A stretch of 64,000 bases of DNA. Source: Rostratula benghalensis. Its lineage: Eukaryota > Chordata > Aves > Charadriiformes > Rostratulidae. The stretch covers positions 2,938,388 through 3,002,387 of the forward strand of contig VXAI01000089.1 of assembly GCA_013399305.1 (NCBI GenBank), written 5' to 3'. The notes under the pieces were generated by a model, which was not told where the DNA came from, did not search any database, and saw only the letters and a list, made by a program, of their open reading frames with translations. Shown here in pieces: positions 11,770 to 25,897 of the stretch. The first letter of the stretch is position 1. Each line of letters begins with the position of its first letter. The position numbers and the translations under genes were made by a program.

Positions 11770-14700
11770 CATATATCAGGTGTTTTTTTGTAATTATCAC
11801 AGAATGGTGGTGGTGTTTGCAAAAATATTACAGAAACAATCCAATCTGTAGTTCAGGGCCAACATGAAGCAAGAAGTTTGTTATTTTCCTTAAAACAATT
11901 ATTGAAATATTTCCTATGTAGGAATTGAACTATGAGGAATGAAATAAAAAGTCCAGGACTATTCCAAGAAACAGCTTCTGGATTTCTTTCTTGCAGATAT
12001 TTGATGAATAATTCCTGTGTTAGTTACTTCAATTTGGTTTGCTATTTTGAGATTAGGGTAGTTTGTTTTTTTAAATGTCATTGAGAAATGTCTTAAGAGC
12101 AATTTCTTGTTCTGTAATAAAGTTTTACTAGCTTGAAACCAAAACATTTTCTTAATTTTTATCCACCTGTGTATAGGCATGTAAGGTGATTTCTGTCGTG
12201 TAGTTTTTCAGGTTCAAAGGCATAATCTGATGGGATTTTGTAGAAGTCTGATTTGGTTTTGTATTATACTTTTAGCAAAACTATGATTGAAATATTTGTT
12301 CTAAAGTCAGCTCTGGTATGTAAGCTTTGAAAATGCAAAAACTCAGGAGAAGTAGGAAACTCTTACCTGGATTCTGAAATCCAAAAAGCTACAGATAAAA
12401 ATTTGCCACTGAAATTTTCTTTTCCACAGCATTCGATAAGAGTTCTGTTGGAATGTACAGATACTAAAGCTTCTGGCTGAAAAAAAATCTTGTTCTGAAG
12501 CACCAGAGGGAGCTATGCCGACATAATTAGCTGTATTCCCTGGCTTCTGCAACTGTGACTTCTGTGTGCTGCCCGTTCCTGACATCGGTAGAGGCTAGTA
12601 TGTTGGAAATTCATTGAAATGTGTGATACCAGCCTCGGGGAAGGAGCAGAACATGTGTCTGAGAAGTAACCAACCTCAGGAAAATCCAAACAAGATACAG
12701 TGTTCAAATGCTCCCAGGCACTCAAAAGGCTTGCAGCTTGGACGGATGCATGCTTTTTTAGGCACCTTGTCGTTTTTGAAAAATGCACATTTCACTTCAG
12801 TGATGCAGGGAATTCCAGTCATTACTCTGGGAGACCAGAATGGCCTTATTTTTTCAGCATCTACATCTTCCTTCATCTTCATCCTGACAATGGCACCAAC
12901 TTAAAAAGCTATTTACCATCTCTTCAAGATATATGCCTATATTCCCCTGACTACACTGAGGTGCAAGCATTCATTGACAGTAAGGTACATGCTAAACGTG
13001 GTTGAATAAATGAAGAGCCTAATGTGTATACTTAAGCATATGTCAAAGCCTTTTATAATTTTCCTTGAAGAGATTCACGCATAGACCTGTTAATGCTAAG
13101 TTGTATATCTTTTGGGAGATAAATATATGAAAAATATTGCCATTTTTACACATAGCCACACCAGAAAAAAAGAACTAAATTTTCTTTACTCTTCCCATAT
13201 ATGGGTTCGTTGGGTGACTTTGTATGTGAGTATGAGTTTCTCTGTGCACAGGTATATACATGCATAAAAATAAATTCTCATGAAGTGATGTTACAGCTTA
13301 CATCTTCCTATTTTCCTAGCCTCCCCTTGTGAAATCATGAAGTCTGCAGCTCCATACAGGTTCCCAACAGTAGGAATCATGTCTCCAAACTTATCTCCAA
13401 GATGCATCACTCATAAGTGGAAATCTCAGGCTGTGAGAATCAAATGCCACAGTCCTTAATGAAGGCTTAGCTGTTCACAACAAGAGCAGCTAAAGGCAAG
13501 AGCCTTTCACTACTAGAAATGGGAATTTTTGGTATCTTGTAGTCTTTTTCTTCACTTCCTCTGTTTTATGTCAGTATTTAATTTTGTTGACTCCATTTAT
13601 TGTGACTAAATGCAAAAAAATATACAATCTATAGCTTGTTGGGTTTTTTAATGATTTTTATTTTTAAAAAATATTGGTATTTTTTCGTCATCAGGAATAA
13701 TAGAAAGGGAATTGCAAACAAGTCCACTGTAAAAGACCACAGCCTAAAAGTCAGCAATAATAAAGCATTAAGCAGAGAAGATTTCTGAGAAAGCAATACA
13801 AAGGAGTGTGGCAAGAAGACTAGGAAAAAGACTCTAGGAGAGAAAGTCAAAGGGAAGTAAAAGCTAACTTCCTTACTGCTATTTCTGTCCAGATTGTGGG
13901 TTTGCTATAAAGACTATGCAAGGATAAGTGATTTCACTCTTCCTTCTCAACTATTTTTTTGTAATAATTATTAATGTGTTCCTTGATTTCTCCTGACCTG
14001 AGTAAGTTTATACTAACTTTGTTCTCTTGCAGAGACTGTCTTCCGAATCTCTTCTGCCCCATCTACTATGTCTATTGCTCTAGTAGGGGTAGTGTTCAGT
14101 CTGTGTCCTTTCTCTATCTGCCTTTTCCTGGAAAGGATGAGAAGTCAGAGAAATCTTAAAATAAACATTCAATTCCTGTGGTGAGAAAGGGAGATGTTAC
14201 TGCCTAACATTTGCATAAATCTCAGTACATTTTAAATATGGGTACTATAGTCTTGACAACATCAAAGCAGGGGAGGAAGGTGTCCATGCTGGTGGGACTA
14301 CCAGGATCCCTTTGCATTGCTGTGTAGTCATATGGTTTTTAAATACTTTATAAATAGGCTCACTTAATTTTTATGAATCAAACACCCATGAAAATTGATT
14401 TGCTGTGTTGTAACAAAAATTTTGTATGTGGATTCCCTGATGTTTTAAGAAAAAAGGAAAGATCTATACAACAGAATGACTGATCAAAGCAATTCACTTG
14501 AAACATGTGTTTCAGCTGTTCCAAACTTGTCACCATTATGGAAAATATCTGCAGCACTGACACAACTCTCTACAGCTGGGACTGAGTCCCCTCAAAATCT
14601 TTACTATCCAGTCAATAAACAAGAGATTAAATCAACAGCAAATGTCAACAGTGGATTTCCATTACAGAAATAGACAAAGAAGCAAAGTTAATCTTGACAT

Positions 14701-17700
14701 AACTATGTAAACATTTTTTGTTAATCATGAGTGATAAAGGCTTATGGGGCTTTTGGAAAGTGTCTAACCATCCATGTCTAGACAGACTTACTAGTTCTGA
14801 ACCACACTGAAATGGAGCTGAGAAGGAAGGGCTCCATACTCCACTGTGAAAAAATATCAGAAAATACACATACACAAAACACCATCTCTGCTCACAGAGA
14901 TCTGTATTTTCCATCCTGAGGTGAGGCAATAATTGGAGCTTGTGCCCTTCTGTTCTACAGGTCCTGTCAAAAGCTTTCAAATCTGAAAAAGTTGCCAGCA
15001 TTGGAAATACTGGTGTGTCAAAATGGCAGAAGACAAGCCAGGATTTTTTTTTTCCCTCTGAAAAGTATATGTCCTTTGCTAGGAGAGAGGTTAATTAGGC
15101 TAAGCAAAGACCAAATTTCCTCCTTCAGAGGGTGGGAAACACCGGTGTACAAATAGGAAACAGTTTTGAAGCCAAGCATTACTATACCTAGAGCAACAGT
15201 ACAAAACAAGCAACAAAAAAGAGCAAATTCTTCATAGTTTACACACAGCTTATCTGATGCAAATGTCAGCACGAAGAGGAGTGTTTGCCTTAGTGAACTT
15301 AAAGGATACTATTTGCCATATGTATATGTGTATGTGATGGAGATTGAGTCAGCATCCTTTCAAACTGCTTGGAAAGTTGTTGGCACAGATTTGCTCTTAT
15401 TCCTAAATTCTTAGTCACTGTGAATCATTGACTTCCTTTGACAAGCCTCCAGCCTCACCTATAAAGAGATTTGTTTGTGGGGTCTTAAAACAATGCATGG
15501 ATGGAGAGAGAGTTGGATATTTTGGTTAACCACCAGAAAGTTAGCCTGCTCTCGCAATGCATAAGCAAGAAAAATGTTCAGCTATAAAGTTTGGTTACAT
15601 TCTAATATAAACATAATCTATCCTACACGGCTACATTTTCATGGGAAATTGAGAGCATACAACATAGCATCTGCACTTACATTCTTCTCTTTATCACCTT
15701 CTCAGTTGGGAAAAATCATTTTCATTAAATCAGAGATTTGCCATTTTTATTAGAAAAACAATTAGCTGTTCTGGGTCTTGCAACATGCAATGCTTTCCTA
15801 GCCCTGAATTTAAAATAAAGCAATTCTTCTTTGAATGGGTTATAAAATGTTGCAGCTACTGGTAGTATATAGGAGGGGGCATATTTTCCTGATTTTTGAG
15901 AGTTTAGCTATTTTTATCCCCTATACTTCTCAATGACCAACAGTCATTGTGACTACAGTTCTTTAATAGATTGCAGGGTAATGTTAAAGTACCAAACCAA
16001 CTTACAACCTACTTCCCCGGGAACTTAGAGTTCTCCAACCATGTGAACACAAGTCTGCAGTAGCCAGATTGGGTGTATTCATACCACTGCAGTATTCAGG
16101 ACAGACCTATTTGTGTGTTTGTCAATCTAGGTGCCATTTTTTGAAAGAAAAAATGGGGTTGCTCCTGTTTAATTAATGTTGTCAGGGTTGCTGGGAGAAG
16201 TGGTCCCTAGGTTCTTCCTGATCTGACTGAATTTGCCTCTCCTAAAAGCTGTCACACAGTAATCTCCATGCTGGTAAAAATTTTGGCTGATACCTTGATG
16301 CAGATTATGTTATGCTTACCATGACGCTGAGACAGTGAGGAAAGCATGAGAAACTTCCAAAAGTAAATATAAAATTGCCCAGTGTTGTAAACACTTGGGA
16401 ATGCAATGAGGACACGTCATTGCATGTTTTGTTTCTGTTCTCCATAAGTATCTGGTATGCAAGTAATTTCAATCTCATGAACCCTCCTTTGCAAATCCTT
16501 CTTTGCGTATAATTGTAACTTAACTATTGATGTACACAGTCAGACCAAAAGTCCATTAAATCAAACAGATTTACTTTGGGTGACTATGTTTTATTGGAAG
16601 AAGTGGTAACATAATCCATAGTCAACTTCCAGAATTAAACCTAAAGCAGTATCCCAAAGCATCCATAACAGAGCTATACCTGATGATCCTGGAGGCATCA
16701 TCATCAGATGCAGTAATAGGTTACATTACTCCCTTCAATGTTTGTGAAGGACTGCTCCTTTTTCTTCCCCGATTCTCTTTGCTTCTGTCATTTAAGGATA
16801 TCAGCAAGGCTCAGCGGGTTTATCTCCCTTAAATGTCTTGAAATTTTCCTTGTGGTGTCACCCTGATGGCTAGGACTTCTTTCTAACACCCTTGACCCAT
16901 CTAATGAACTAATTAAGGTGGAGACAGTGGCACTGCTATTTCATGTGATGAGCTTCCCCTTCTTCGCAGGCCTCCTTCAGTCACAAGCAGTGTCTCACCT
17001 AACCCAGGAAGCAACATAGAGGGACCAAGTAACACTGAGAGTGAGGGGAGAACACTTTCAGTAGTGTTGACCAAACCTGAATCAGTTGTGGGAACAGGGA
17101 TTCACATTTGCTGTCCCTGCTGGGTGAAAAAACAAAGCCAGAAAGAAACCATGCTTGCCTGGTGTAGAGGAGAAGAGAAGTTGGGGAGGGGGATGCACTT
17201 TCCTTTCCCTTCCCAGGAGAGGACAGTGTAATTTTTGAGAGCTAGTAATCTGTTTTGCCAGCGTGCTGAGTGCTTGGGAAATCACACTGAACTGAGCCTG
17301 GATCACGTAGCTCTGTGTAACACTAACTTCTGTGATAAATCAGGTCCAAACTATCTCAAACAGCACACCTGAAATGTATTATTATTTCAGTACCTTTCAT
17401 CCTCCAGTATAAGATAATAGTCTCTTGTGTCATTAGGGTGATAACTCCATGTTTCTGAAGCTCTCAGATAATATAATAATGAAAGCCAAAATAACCAAAG
17501 AAATTAATAGCAGATAATTTTCATCAGATTTTAAATACTGAGTAACTACTGCTGAAAGAAGGAAAACCGGAGAAAGGGAACTGTATAAATACCAGAACAG
17601 GGGACAATTCCATAATTTGGGATAAGAGAGGCAAATAACAATATATTCTTACTGCATAATTTGTATTAATTCTGTCTTGAGCACTAAGTAAATTTGAGGT

Positions 17701-20700
17701 CAGACTATTGAAATCTGAGTCTATCCACAAAAAACAACCAAACCACGGACTTTGGCGTTACGTAACATTTTAGTGATAAATATTGCAAATTTAATGTTGT
17801 TCTTGTGTAATTGTCCACACAAAATATATACTGAGAATAAGAGCTTAATCTTGTTCCTTTTGACTTTTGAGATACAGATCTTGATAGTCTCCTGTTTGTA
17901 ACTAATACAGCTGCAATTCTGTCAGTAAGTTTTAGTGGTAACAGAAACCCCAAGATGAAAACTCTTGATACCTTATCTCCAAGACACATGTACCTAGGAG
18001 GACCTTGCAAGAACTGGAAGTGGAAAATTAGTTGAATGGAATCTGATGATTTAATGTTAGTTTTACTGCTGCAGTCCTCTCTACAGACTTTAACTGCAGA
18101 AGCTGGGATCTGTCCTTGAAGGCGGTGTGGCACACTGAGCAGGGACATTAGTTCAAATCTACCTGTGTGTACTGTTTTACACTCAGCTAGGATAACAGAA
18201 GCTGGTCCTCTCTAGTCTGTGCTGTGGAACTGGACCCTACCCTTCCTTTCAGCCATGCTAGCAGCAGTTCGGAAAATCTCAGTGAGTTAGGGGATAATGA
18301 TATGTCTGTCATCCCCTATCTGTCAGGAGACTGATTTCCTGCTTGTAGGATGGGATGAGTTTGCTTCTTGCTGTGTTTTTCTCCAAGGCATATACAAACA
18401 AGGAGTTCTACTTTCTTGGGCTAACATTTCCCTTCTGCCTGTGATTCTGTCATCTCTGTTAAAAGTACTGAGATATCTCACAGGTAGTGGAGAGCAGTGT
18501 TCCACTTAACCTGCAACATGGCCTAGGGAATTTGTAGGGAAGCTGAATGTGTTCCCTACACTCTGCCAGGTACTGACCTTGGTCACTACAGTGATCTTCA
18601 CTGTGACTAACACAGTTTAGAGCCAGACAAACCGACGGGCTAAAAATGTAGATACTTTCCTGCTTCATCATGGCATGTTTGATGTTCCCTGTGCACCCTG
18701 GGACCAGACACTTCTGCCAATCTGCTCCCCTGCAGCTTTCACCTTGGCAAAAGCTTCCCAGGTCCTGTTCCTACAGGTGAACATGCTCCCTGGGGAGGAG
18801 ATTTCAGGGAAACATCTACATATGCCATTTTGCTGAAATTCCTGGGCCTGACTGAGCAAATCACCTTCTCTTAGCTACTTCATTTCTGCACACTGTTGTA
18901 GCAAGGGGGTTCTTTCTTTAAATCTGTGCCAGAAGACTAATCCTGAGAGAAATGAGAACAGACCAACTTGTCTTTTTTGGTAGACTGGACCCCCAGATCC
19001 TCTCACAGGCCCACACAAGTTAAGAGTACTTTTGGTTTAGATTAGTTATTTTATTTTCTCTAGCAGAAGAACAAAATTATCCAGTGAATAGTAGCCTTTG
19101 TGGTATTTCTGACCACATCAGAAGCAAGATTTTGGGAAAGTTTTGAAAATAAGGTCTTTAGTTATTGTCTTAAATATGGCCTCAGACCGTAAAGGTGCTG
19201 CATTAATATAGAAAGAAGCACCCTTGCTGTTCCAAAGGGCTCAAGTCATATAACTACACCAGGAGTATTTTACTGGCACCAAAGTATGAGGATCCTGCTT
19301 ATTTTTTCTGTTGTTAAAAATGACACAAACTGTCATTTTTCCAGTCTAATTACATGTGTACTGAGGTGATCTGCATGACTCGGTCAGTGAGGACTATTGT
19401 CCTTCACACCTCTTGCCAAAACTCTGCTAAATGAGACCTGAAGAGCATGGCTGGTCCTCGTTGAGCATTATGGACCTCCCACGGCTGCCTCAAGGAGCCT
19501 CAGCATTTCTAACTAATACTGACTGAGCTGACTACATAGCTTGTTTTTCTTCTGTGTTTCAATTTCATGCAGGAATTCAAGAAAGTGGGCAATCATTTTT
19601 AGACAGATTTCTCATTCTCAGTTTATGAACAAGATGGAAGGGAGGCAGTGAAATCATCTAATCCAAAATGAGCTTCTGCAATCTTTGAGATTTCCCTGTC
19701 CTTTTTCCAAGTCTGTGCTTAGCACAGCTCTATCTTTAAGATAAGGAATACCTTAGATTGCTATGACTTCACCTTGTACCTATTAGGGACTGTTTCACTG
19801 TGTCCAAAGGCTTCTTCGTAGGAGGCGTCTCGCCCAAAATAAGTCCCGTCTGCCAGATGTGAAGGTTTATTCACTAGTATCCATGGAATACATGACAGTG
19901 TCTAGGGATTTTACAGGCTGAGTCATTGAAAAATGACTAAGAATGGTTATTCATCGGTAGCTGACAACTAAACAATCTTCCAGCCTTGTGGGACAGTATC
20001 TTTCAAAGTTTTGCAGAAAGTTGACTTTAATCCTGTACTTATGTGACAGATTTTACGTTGCACATCATGAATGACTTTGTGATTCAGATGTCTCAAGGAT
20101 GTTCAGAAACCTCTTACCAGAAGAGCTCCTTGTTGTAATTATTAATCACAACATTCCAAGAAGCATCTCCTCCCATGCACCATGACTGTTGAATGCAGAT
20201 GCCGAAAAGCAGCCTTCTCAATCCATTTCCTACGTAGGCAACAGAGAGAAAAAAAGAAGAAACCTCTAACTGCTTCCTGTGAATAGGAGTATGGTAGTTA
20301 CTCAGGACTTTTTGCTGTACCATACAGAAAGGATGTTAATTTTTTATAACCGTGATCCTTGTCAAGGCCAAAAAAAGGTCAGATTCAGAAGACTATTCCC
20401 ATTGACTCAGTATCAACATCCACTTACAATTTCCTACTGGTAGGATTTTACTAGGCTGCTGAGCCAAGATCAGCGTCTCAGGCAGTTGCAGAATTTTGTG
20501 CAGTTTTGCATAAGGTGAGAATTAAATCTTGTTTACATGTACCTCAGCCTTGTTAGATCAAGCTGGAAAGGCAATCAGGCTATCAGCTTTTTTCACACTC
20601 AAGATGTTTTGTAAGAATATAAAAAATAAAAATCGTAATGAGACCTTTGTGTTTGACTTCTACAGTGTCCTGGATGCACGTCATATCCTCCTTAAACAGA

Positions 20701-22164
20701 GTAACACTGTTTTTATTTCCACAATGGGAGAGACATAAGGTAACCCTGGTCAATTTTATGTTCAGATTTTCTTGCTTGTTTTCCTCGTGTTTCATACATT
20801 CTCTAGATCTTTGCTGTTTGACCATTTGTAAGGCATTACTGAGGTTGTTTTCTGTCCCGTTTCTTTTCTTTATAGTTGTATCTTGTCTCCTTTCTTTTCT
20901 ACCTTTCACTCCATTGACAGTGAAACTTGAAGGGTGAATTTTGAAGCTAGAAACTGGAGTGCAGCAACTAACAAAGTAGCTTTAAATGGCCTGTGTTGTA
21001 TGTTGACTGAGTGTAGGACCTGGATTCTACAGAGAGGTGGTGGTTTATACAGTGGGTTTGTCATATATACCTTAAATTCAAGTACAGCCCAGACATTTCC
21101 AACTGAAGAAAGTAATCTATGCAAAAAGGGATATTTTTGCTATGGAACACGTGACAAAGCTGAGGTCTGCTTTTTGTGGCATTAATAGTTATAACTGTAA
21201 AATATGTCAACCTTGCTTGCTGATTTTACTCCCTGGGATTTTCTTAAGAATCTTTTTATTCAGTTTAACTTTTTGACTCTAGCTGATTATTGAATGAAAT
21301 TTTCATAAGTTTGTTGTGACCCTGACAAATTTACCCCAAGATACAATAGCTAGTGTTTTGACCTGTTGTTGGGTCTATAAAGTCAGGACTGACTGCCTGA
21401 AGTGACGTTTAGCACCCACTCACTTGGGATCAACCTTTGATTTTGCTGCCATTTATAACCTACACAGAGTTTCAGTCACTTCATGTCCACATCCTTTTCT
21501 TGACCACTGATAAATATATTGAACTTTACAGGTGCTAGCACAGAGCTTCACAGAACTACAAAAACACATTCTGTTGTGAAAGCTAAGCGCCTGTTTACAC
21601 CTTTTTCTTTGTCTTTCAGCAAAATCCTGATGCCTGTTAGGATCTCTGAAAATACATTAGTGTCTTTCAAACCTTTAGTGAGGATTTGTCAAAAGCTTTC
21701 TGGGAATCAAACTGTTCCGTCACATGCAGCCCTGAGTTTCATCACTCCTATCCTTAAAAGTTACATTAACTCTTCTCAGGTGCCAAGCCACAAGACGTTT
21801 CTTGAACTTACAAGAATAAAATTTCAGAAAGCACATATCATTATCCAGACTGTATGCGCAAATATATTTTGTGTGCCACAGTGGGCACATATGTGTTACT
21901 GTCCAAGTTGGGAAAATGTTTAACACAAAAATCTGTTGACATAAAATAGACAAACCGTGCAGTATCACTTCCAATTTATCTCAATTATAGTCTTAGCCTT
22001 TTAAGTCCATCCTGAACTATTCAGTTTTCCTGAAATATCCTGAAAAAGTAAAAGCAAGGTGTCCAATTGAATGTACTTGCCTGCGGCTTTGAATGAAAAT
22101 ATATCTATTATTCAGACTTACTTGCAGCATATCACAGACATAAATTGGACAGCCTGCCTTTGGG
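11770..22164. other. Non-coding unique sequence, no gene seen
   Basis: No gene, RNA or interspersed repeat is recognised. The longest open frames are 147 codons (17705-18148, minus) and 134 codons (21519-21923, plus). Neither has a recognisable motif, and neither is bounded by convincing splice or polyadenylation context. Composition is uniformly A+T-rich. One perfect 10-base hairpin occurs at 19316-19340. The stretch 19790-19930 is slightly richer in CpG than its surroundings, but I cannot assign it to a repeat family. Confidence 0.7.
19316..19340. repeat. Perfect 10-base inverted repeat
   Basis: The arms AAAAATGACA and TGTCATTTTT are perfectly complementary across a five-base loop CAAAC. 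The pairing stops at once outside the arms. This is too short for a typical microRNA precursor. The T-rich right arm would look like a terminator in bacteria, but that has no meaning in this vertebrate context. Confidence 0.65.
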
Positions 22165-22626
22165 TGAAGTGTTGGAGTGTGTCCAGAGGAGTGCCACTAA
22201 GTTGGTGAGGGGTCTGGAGAACAAGACATATGAGGAGAGGCTGAGGGAACTGGGCATGTTATTTTGGATGCTGAGGGAAAACCTCATTGGCCCTCTACAG
22301 CTACCTGAAAGGAAGCTGTAGAGAAGTGGATGTTGGCTTGTTCTCCAATGTGCATAATGACAGGACCAGAGGAAATGCTTTAAAGTCGCAGCAGGTGAGG
22401 TTTAGATTAGATATTACAAAGAAATACTTTATCGAGAATGTGGTTACACACAGGAACAGCCTGCTCAGGGAGGTTGTGGATTCACCATTCCAGGAGGTAT
22501 TTAAGAAATGTGTAGATGAGGCACTTCACGGCATGCTTCTGTGGCTGAGATTGTAGGGTTTTCTTGTGTTTGTATGGTTGGACTTGGTGATATCAGAGGT
22601 CCTATGATGATTCTGTGATTCTGAGA
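22165..22626 (+). mobile_element. CR1 LINE, 5'-truncated 3' fragment
   Basis: The sequence reads as the end of a CR1 non-LTR retrotransposon on the plus strand. It shows the GTGTCCAGAGGAGTGCCAC block, the GAGGAGAGGCTGAGGGAACTGGG block that encodes the end of the reverse-transcriptase frame, a 3' untranslated part with CAGGAACAGCCTGCTCAGGGAGG-type words, TTGGACTTGGTGATATCAGAGGTC, and a terminus made of GATTCTGTGATTCTGAG. CR1 elements insert with heavy 5' truncation and end in short 3' octamer-like repeats, which fits. Many point differences and small indels relative to the usual CR1 text suggest an old, dead copy. Start and end are accurate to about 15 bases. Confidence 0.93.
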
Positions 22627-23018
22627 TTATTTACAATGCCTATTGCATAACATATTAACTACTTTTCTAGGAAGAATCTGGGAGGGTAATAAATTCATAG
22701 CACACAGAAGAGAATAACCTGTCCTAGATGACTAGCTCTGACCCTATGGCCAGAGTTACCATAAACAACATTGTTGTTTCACATCCATAGCTACCATCCA
22801 CCAGTGGCAGAGATTCCTGTCACAAGGGTGAAGGTAAAGGTTTTGGAGGAAAGACAGGTTTTGAACTGGCCAAATACTAATTACTCAGCAAGAATGGCCA
22901 GGTCCCCTGGGGTAAATGGGAACATTGCCACTGATTTACAAGTGGCAAGTGGTGTAGATTAGTGGTGAAAGTGGCACTGATTTCCAAAAATCCTAAGACT
23001 TCATGGTGGTGGATACTA

Positions 23019-23050
23019 GATACTAGAGCTAGATAATAGATACTAGAGCT
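23019..23050. repeat. 12-base word repeated with a 20-base period
   Basis: GATACTAGAGCT occurs at 23019-23030 and again at 23039-23050. A partial extra copy (GGATACTA) lies just upstream, and the spacer AGATAATA is related to the unit. This looks like a small slippage-derived tandem repeat. Confidence 0.75.
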
Positions 23051-23899
23051 TTTCTTCTGTTATCTTGGCAACAGCCCTGCAGTTACAGTACTGTGAAAAG
23101 ACTGAGCACTGAGGCCAATCATGAAAAACATCTCCTCAGGAAGCAATATTCTCTGGAAACTAAACACCCCTAAAAGAGCATGTTTGGAATGGACATCTCA
23201 GCCTGAACAATAACATTGCCACAGCTGAGCTGGAGAAGGCTGCTTTTTTTGTCCTCCATCTTAAATTAGTGTGATCTTCCTTTTGCTTTCTCTGGAGTTC
23301 ATCTTGCTGGTGGAAGAGCTTTTACTGTATCCCTGAGGGGAACCAAATGCACAAATCCTTCTCCTTTTATGTACCTGGGGGGTTTCAAGAGATCTGGTCA
23401 CAGAAGTGGTTCTGCTATGCAGATCAGCAGGCACATGAGTGTTTGCAAAGGAAATTCCCACCCTTGAAACTACCTGCTGTGGATGAACCAGCTCATCCTA
23501 GCACACTAAAGGAAAAGGAGAGAGATCATGCCATACACATCTGCTGCACCAGCACCCAAGGTGTACTTAGTCTGAGTGGGAAACAGTGAGTGGACGTTTA
23601 ATCCAAATAGAGCTTATGCTGAAGAAGAAAGGAAGGAAAGATACCTATTATTTTATTTCCATGTAGAATAAATATGTTATATGTTGTAAATTTGAAGAAT
23701 CTTTTTAAAAACATGGTTTGAAGCTAGAAAATCAAGTCTAAAGCAAGGCCTTTACTATTGTATATTTTTTAAATCTCATCCTACTTGAAATCTCAATACC
23801 TCCTAAAATTGCTGTCACATTCACATGAGAAATACCTAAAATGCCACATATTTGTGGGATAATTGCTGTTTACTTGACATTTGTTGCTGCCCTGAATTT

Positions 23900-24200
23900 C
23901 AGTGGATGTACACTCTCACAGTTCATCCATTACGCTTAACATCAGCCACTTAAAGTGCAAAGTTAAATAATTCAGCTGTTTGCATTTGCCTACTAATTGC
24001 TGAGAGCAGCCATCCACATAAAGGATTAAGTGACTGAAAAATTGAACTACTATTCTGCAGGAAGAATTCTAAAAAATGTTGTTTGGGACTTTTATATATA
24101 GCATCTCTATGAATAAGTTACTGGAGTTCAGCAAGCTAAAATGTGTTTGGGCCTGTATATCAAATTCCATCCTGATGTGCTTTTAACTTTAGAAAAGCAT
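23900..24200. other. Candidate conserved non-coding block (texture only)
   Basis: The stretch contains TTCAGCTG (an E-box), TTTGCATTTGCC, CTAATTGC and similar homeodomain or octamer-like words in a repeat-free, evenly composed A+T-rich background. This resembles vertebrate enhancers in style, but such words are frequent by chance. No comparison could be made, so the call is weak. Confidence 0.15.
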
Positions 24201-25828
24201 TTTAGAACGGAAGCAGCAATTGGCTCTTAACTGCCATCTACCACTAGTGAACTGCTGTGTTACTACTGGAATAGTAACCCAAGCAATTAAGCCATCAAGT
24301 CCAAAAGCATCTGAAAGCTTGCAGATTCTTCTGCAATTGGTGTGCTGAAAACAACCCAGCAATATATAATCAAATGAATACTTTATGACTCATTGTAAAT
24401 CTGTCTTGAGATAATGCCTAGAAAGTAGAGTTACATTCTTCTCCAAAACACTTTAGCTTAGTGGAGCTTTTTGCAGAATTTTTACAAGCAACTGTGACTC
24501 GTAAAAGACTCCCTTACCCTTTGCATTGATAACTCTTTCATAGAGTTCATCAATAAGAAATCAAGGGATACAGATCAAGAAAATATTTTTCAGAGCGTTC
24601 CATTCAGTTTGACTAATCTGCTATGTATACATCTCAAGGGTTCTTTCCCTGGTTAAATAAATAGAGAGGCTTTCACTAACTCTTGCACTTGCTGTTCTGC
24701 CAGTAGCAATGACATTCTAATTCAGCAACGGAAAAATAGTTGCACTGGATTCAGCTATGAAATAAGAGACATGGGTGTGGATAGCAGGAGATGCAACAGA
24801 ACAAGTGCAGATCCATAGCTCTGCAGGTGACTTGGAGGAAGACTTGTGCTCTTAAGGCATTGTCCCATAAACTTTTGCCACTGCATGCAATCACGGGCAT
24901 GCTTTCCAGAAAGGTACAGAGCTCAATGTATGGTTAAAGTGAGAATGCCTTGTGATCCCTGACTCCTGTTGCCTGTGACAACACATTTGATGTCATGTGA
25001 CATTGTCTAATGAAGAAGGATGGATATTGCTTTGTTTTCTATGGCAGTAGCAGCATTGCCTTGACATAGTAGCTGCCATACTTTCAGACAAAATTCAGTG
25101 TTATCAGGATGCCTGAGAAGACCCTCCATAAATGTCACTTGTGGTGTTCTGCAGTACCCATGGACCTGGGTTGCTAAGTTAGTTACATCTGCACATCCCT
25201 CAGAACTCTCTTCATAGACCCCCATGGTTTGGAATGTCTGCTGCATGTTGTAATCACTGCTGTCTCAGAGATGCTGGAAAATGTCCTACTTCAGTGAAGC
25301 TCTCAAATTTTACTCATGTTCTACTCTTGCTTGTAAAATCTACTGAGCTTCCGTTCTTCCAAGAAAAGGTTTTAGACTGCTCACTCTTGTGTAATCTTTG
25401 GTCTGCAAAGAATATTTCTTAGTTTCACATGATCATTTGTCTATATCACTATGTCATATGCAAAACTTGCCATGTGCTGTTCTAATACCAAAACTGGTGT
25501 ATGGTTTGTGATCTGTACTGGAAGATTTGAAAAGGCGTTTAAAACTATTTCAATCCAGGCTCTACCTATATTTTAGTATTGGGGATGTGCAGAAGCCAGC
25601 TTCTGACTTCTGGGTCATCTTTGCTCACAGAACAGAACATGGGAAGAACTGACCAGGCTTTATTTTATGGTTACATTCTTACAAGAGCAGTATGTGATTA
25701 ATGAAGGCTTTGAGCTTGTTATAGGCATGGGCAGCCTATGCTGTAAATGGCTATAAACACAGCAGGAGAAGGTAATGTAGCTAATTCTAAGCCTATGTTT
25801 ATAAACAAATTGTCAAACTTTATTGGCG

Positions 25829-25897
25829 TTGGTTAATGTCTATTAATAATGTATTAATGCTTTATAAACTATTTATAAATGAATCCTTAATATAAGA
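25829..25897. repeat. A+T-rich patch of iterated TTTATAAA and ATTAAT words
   Basis: TTTATAAA occurs at 25861-25868 and 25872-25879, next to repeated ATTAAT and TTAATG words. The patch is therefore both internally repeated and partly self-complementary. Iterated TTTATAAA/ATTAAT text of this kind occurs in some old DNA-transposon-derived repeats of amniotes. I cannot name a family, and simple A+T bias is an alternative. Confidence 0.4.

Noticed and set aside
11366..11822. Three open frames across the N run
   Set aside because: They exist only because N is not a stop; the residues are unknown.
17705..18148. 147-codon open frame, minus strand
   Set aside because: The predicted product has no family features and sits in ordinary unique sequence.
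19790..19930. CpG-bearing stretch resembling an LTR edge (AGTCCCGTCTGCC)
   Set aside because: Too short, no terminal TG...CA pair with a duplication, and no second copy in the window.
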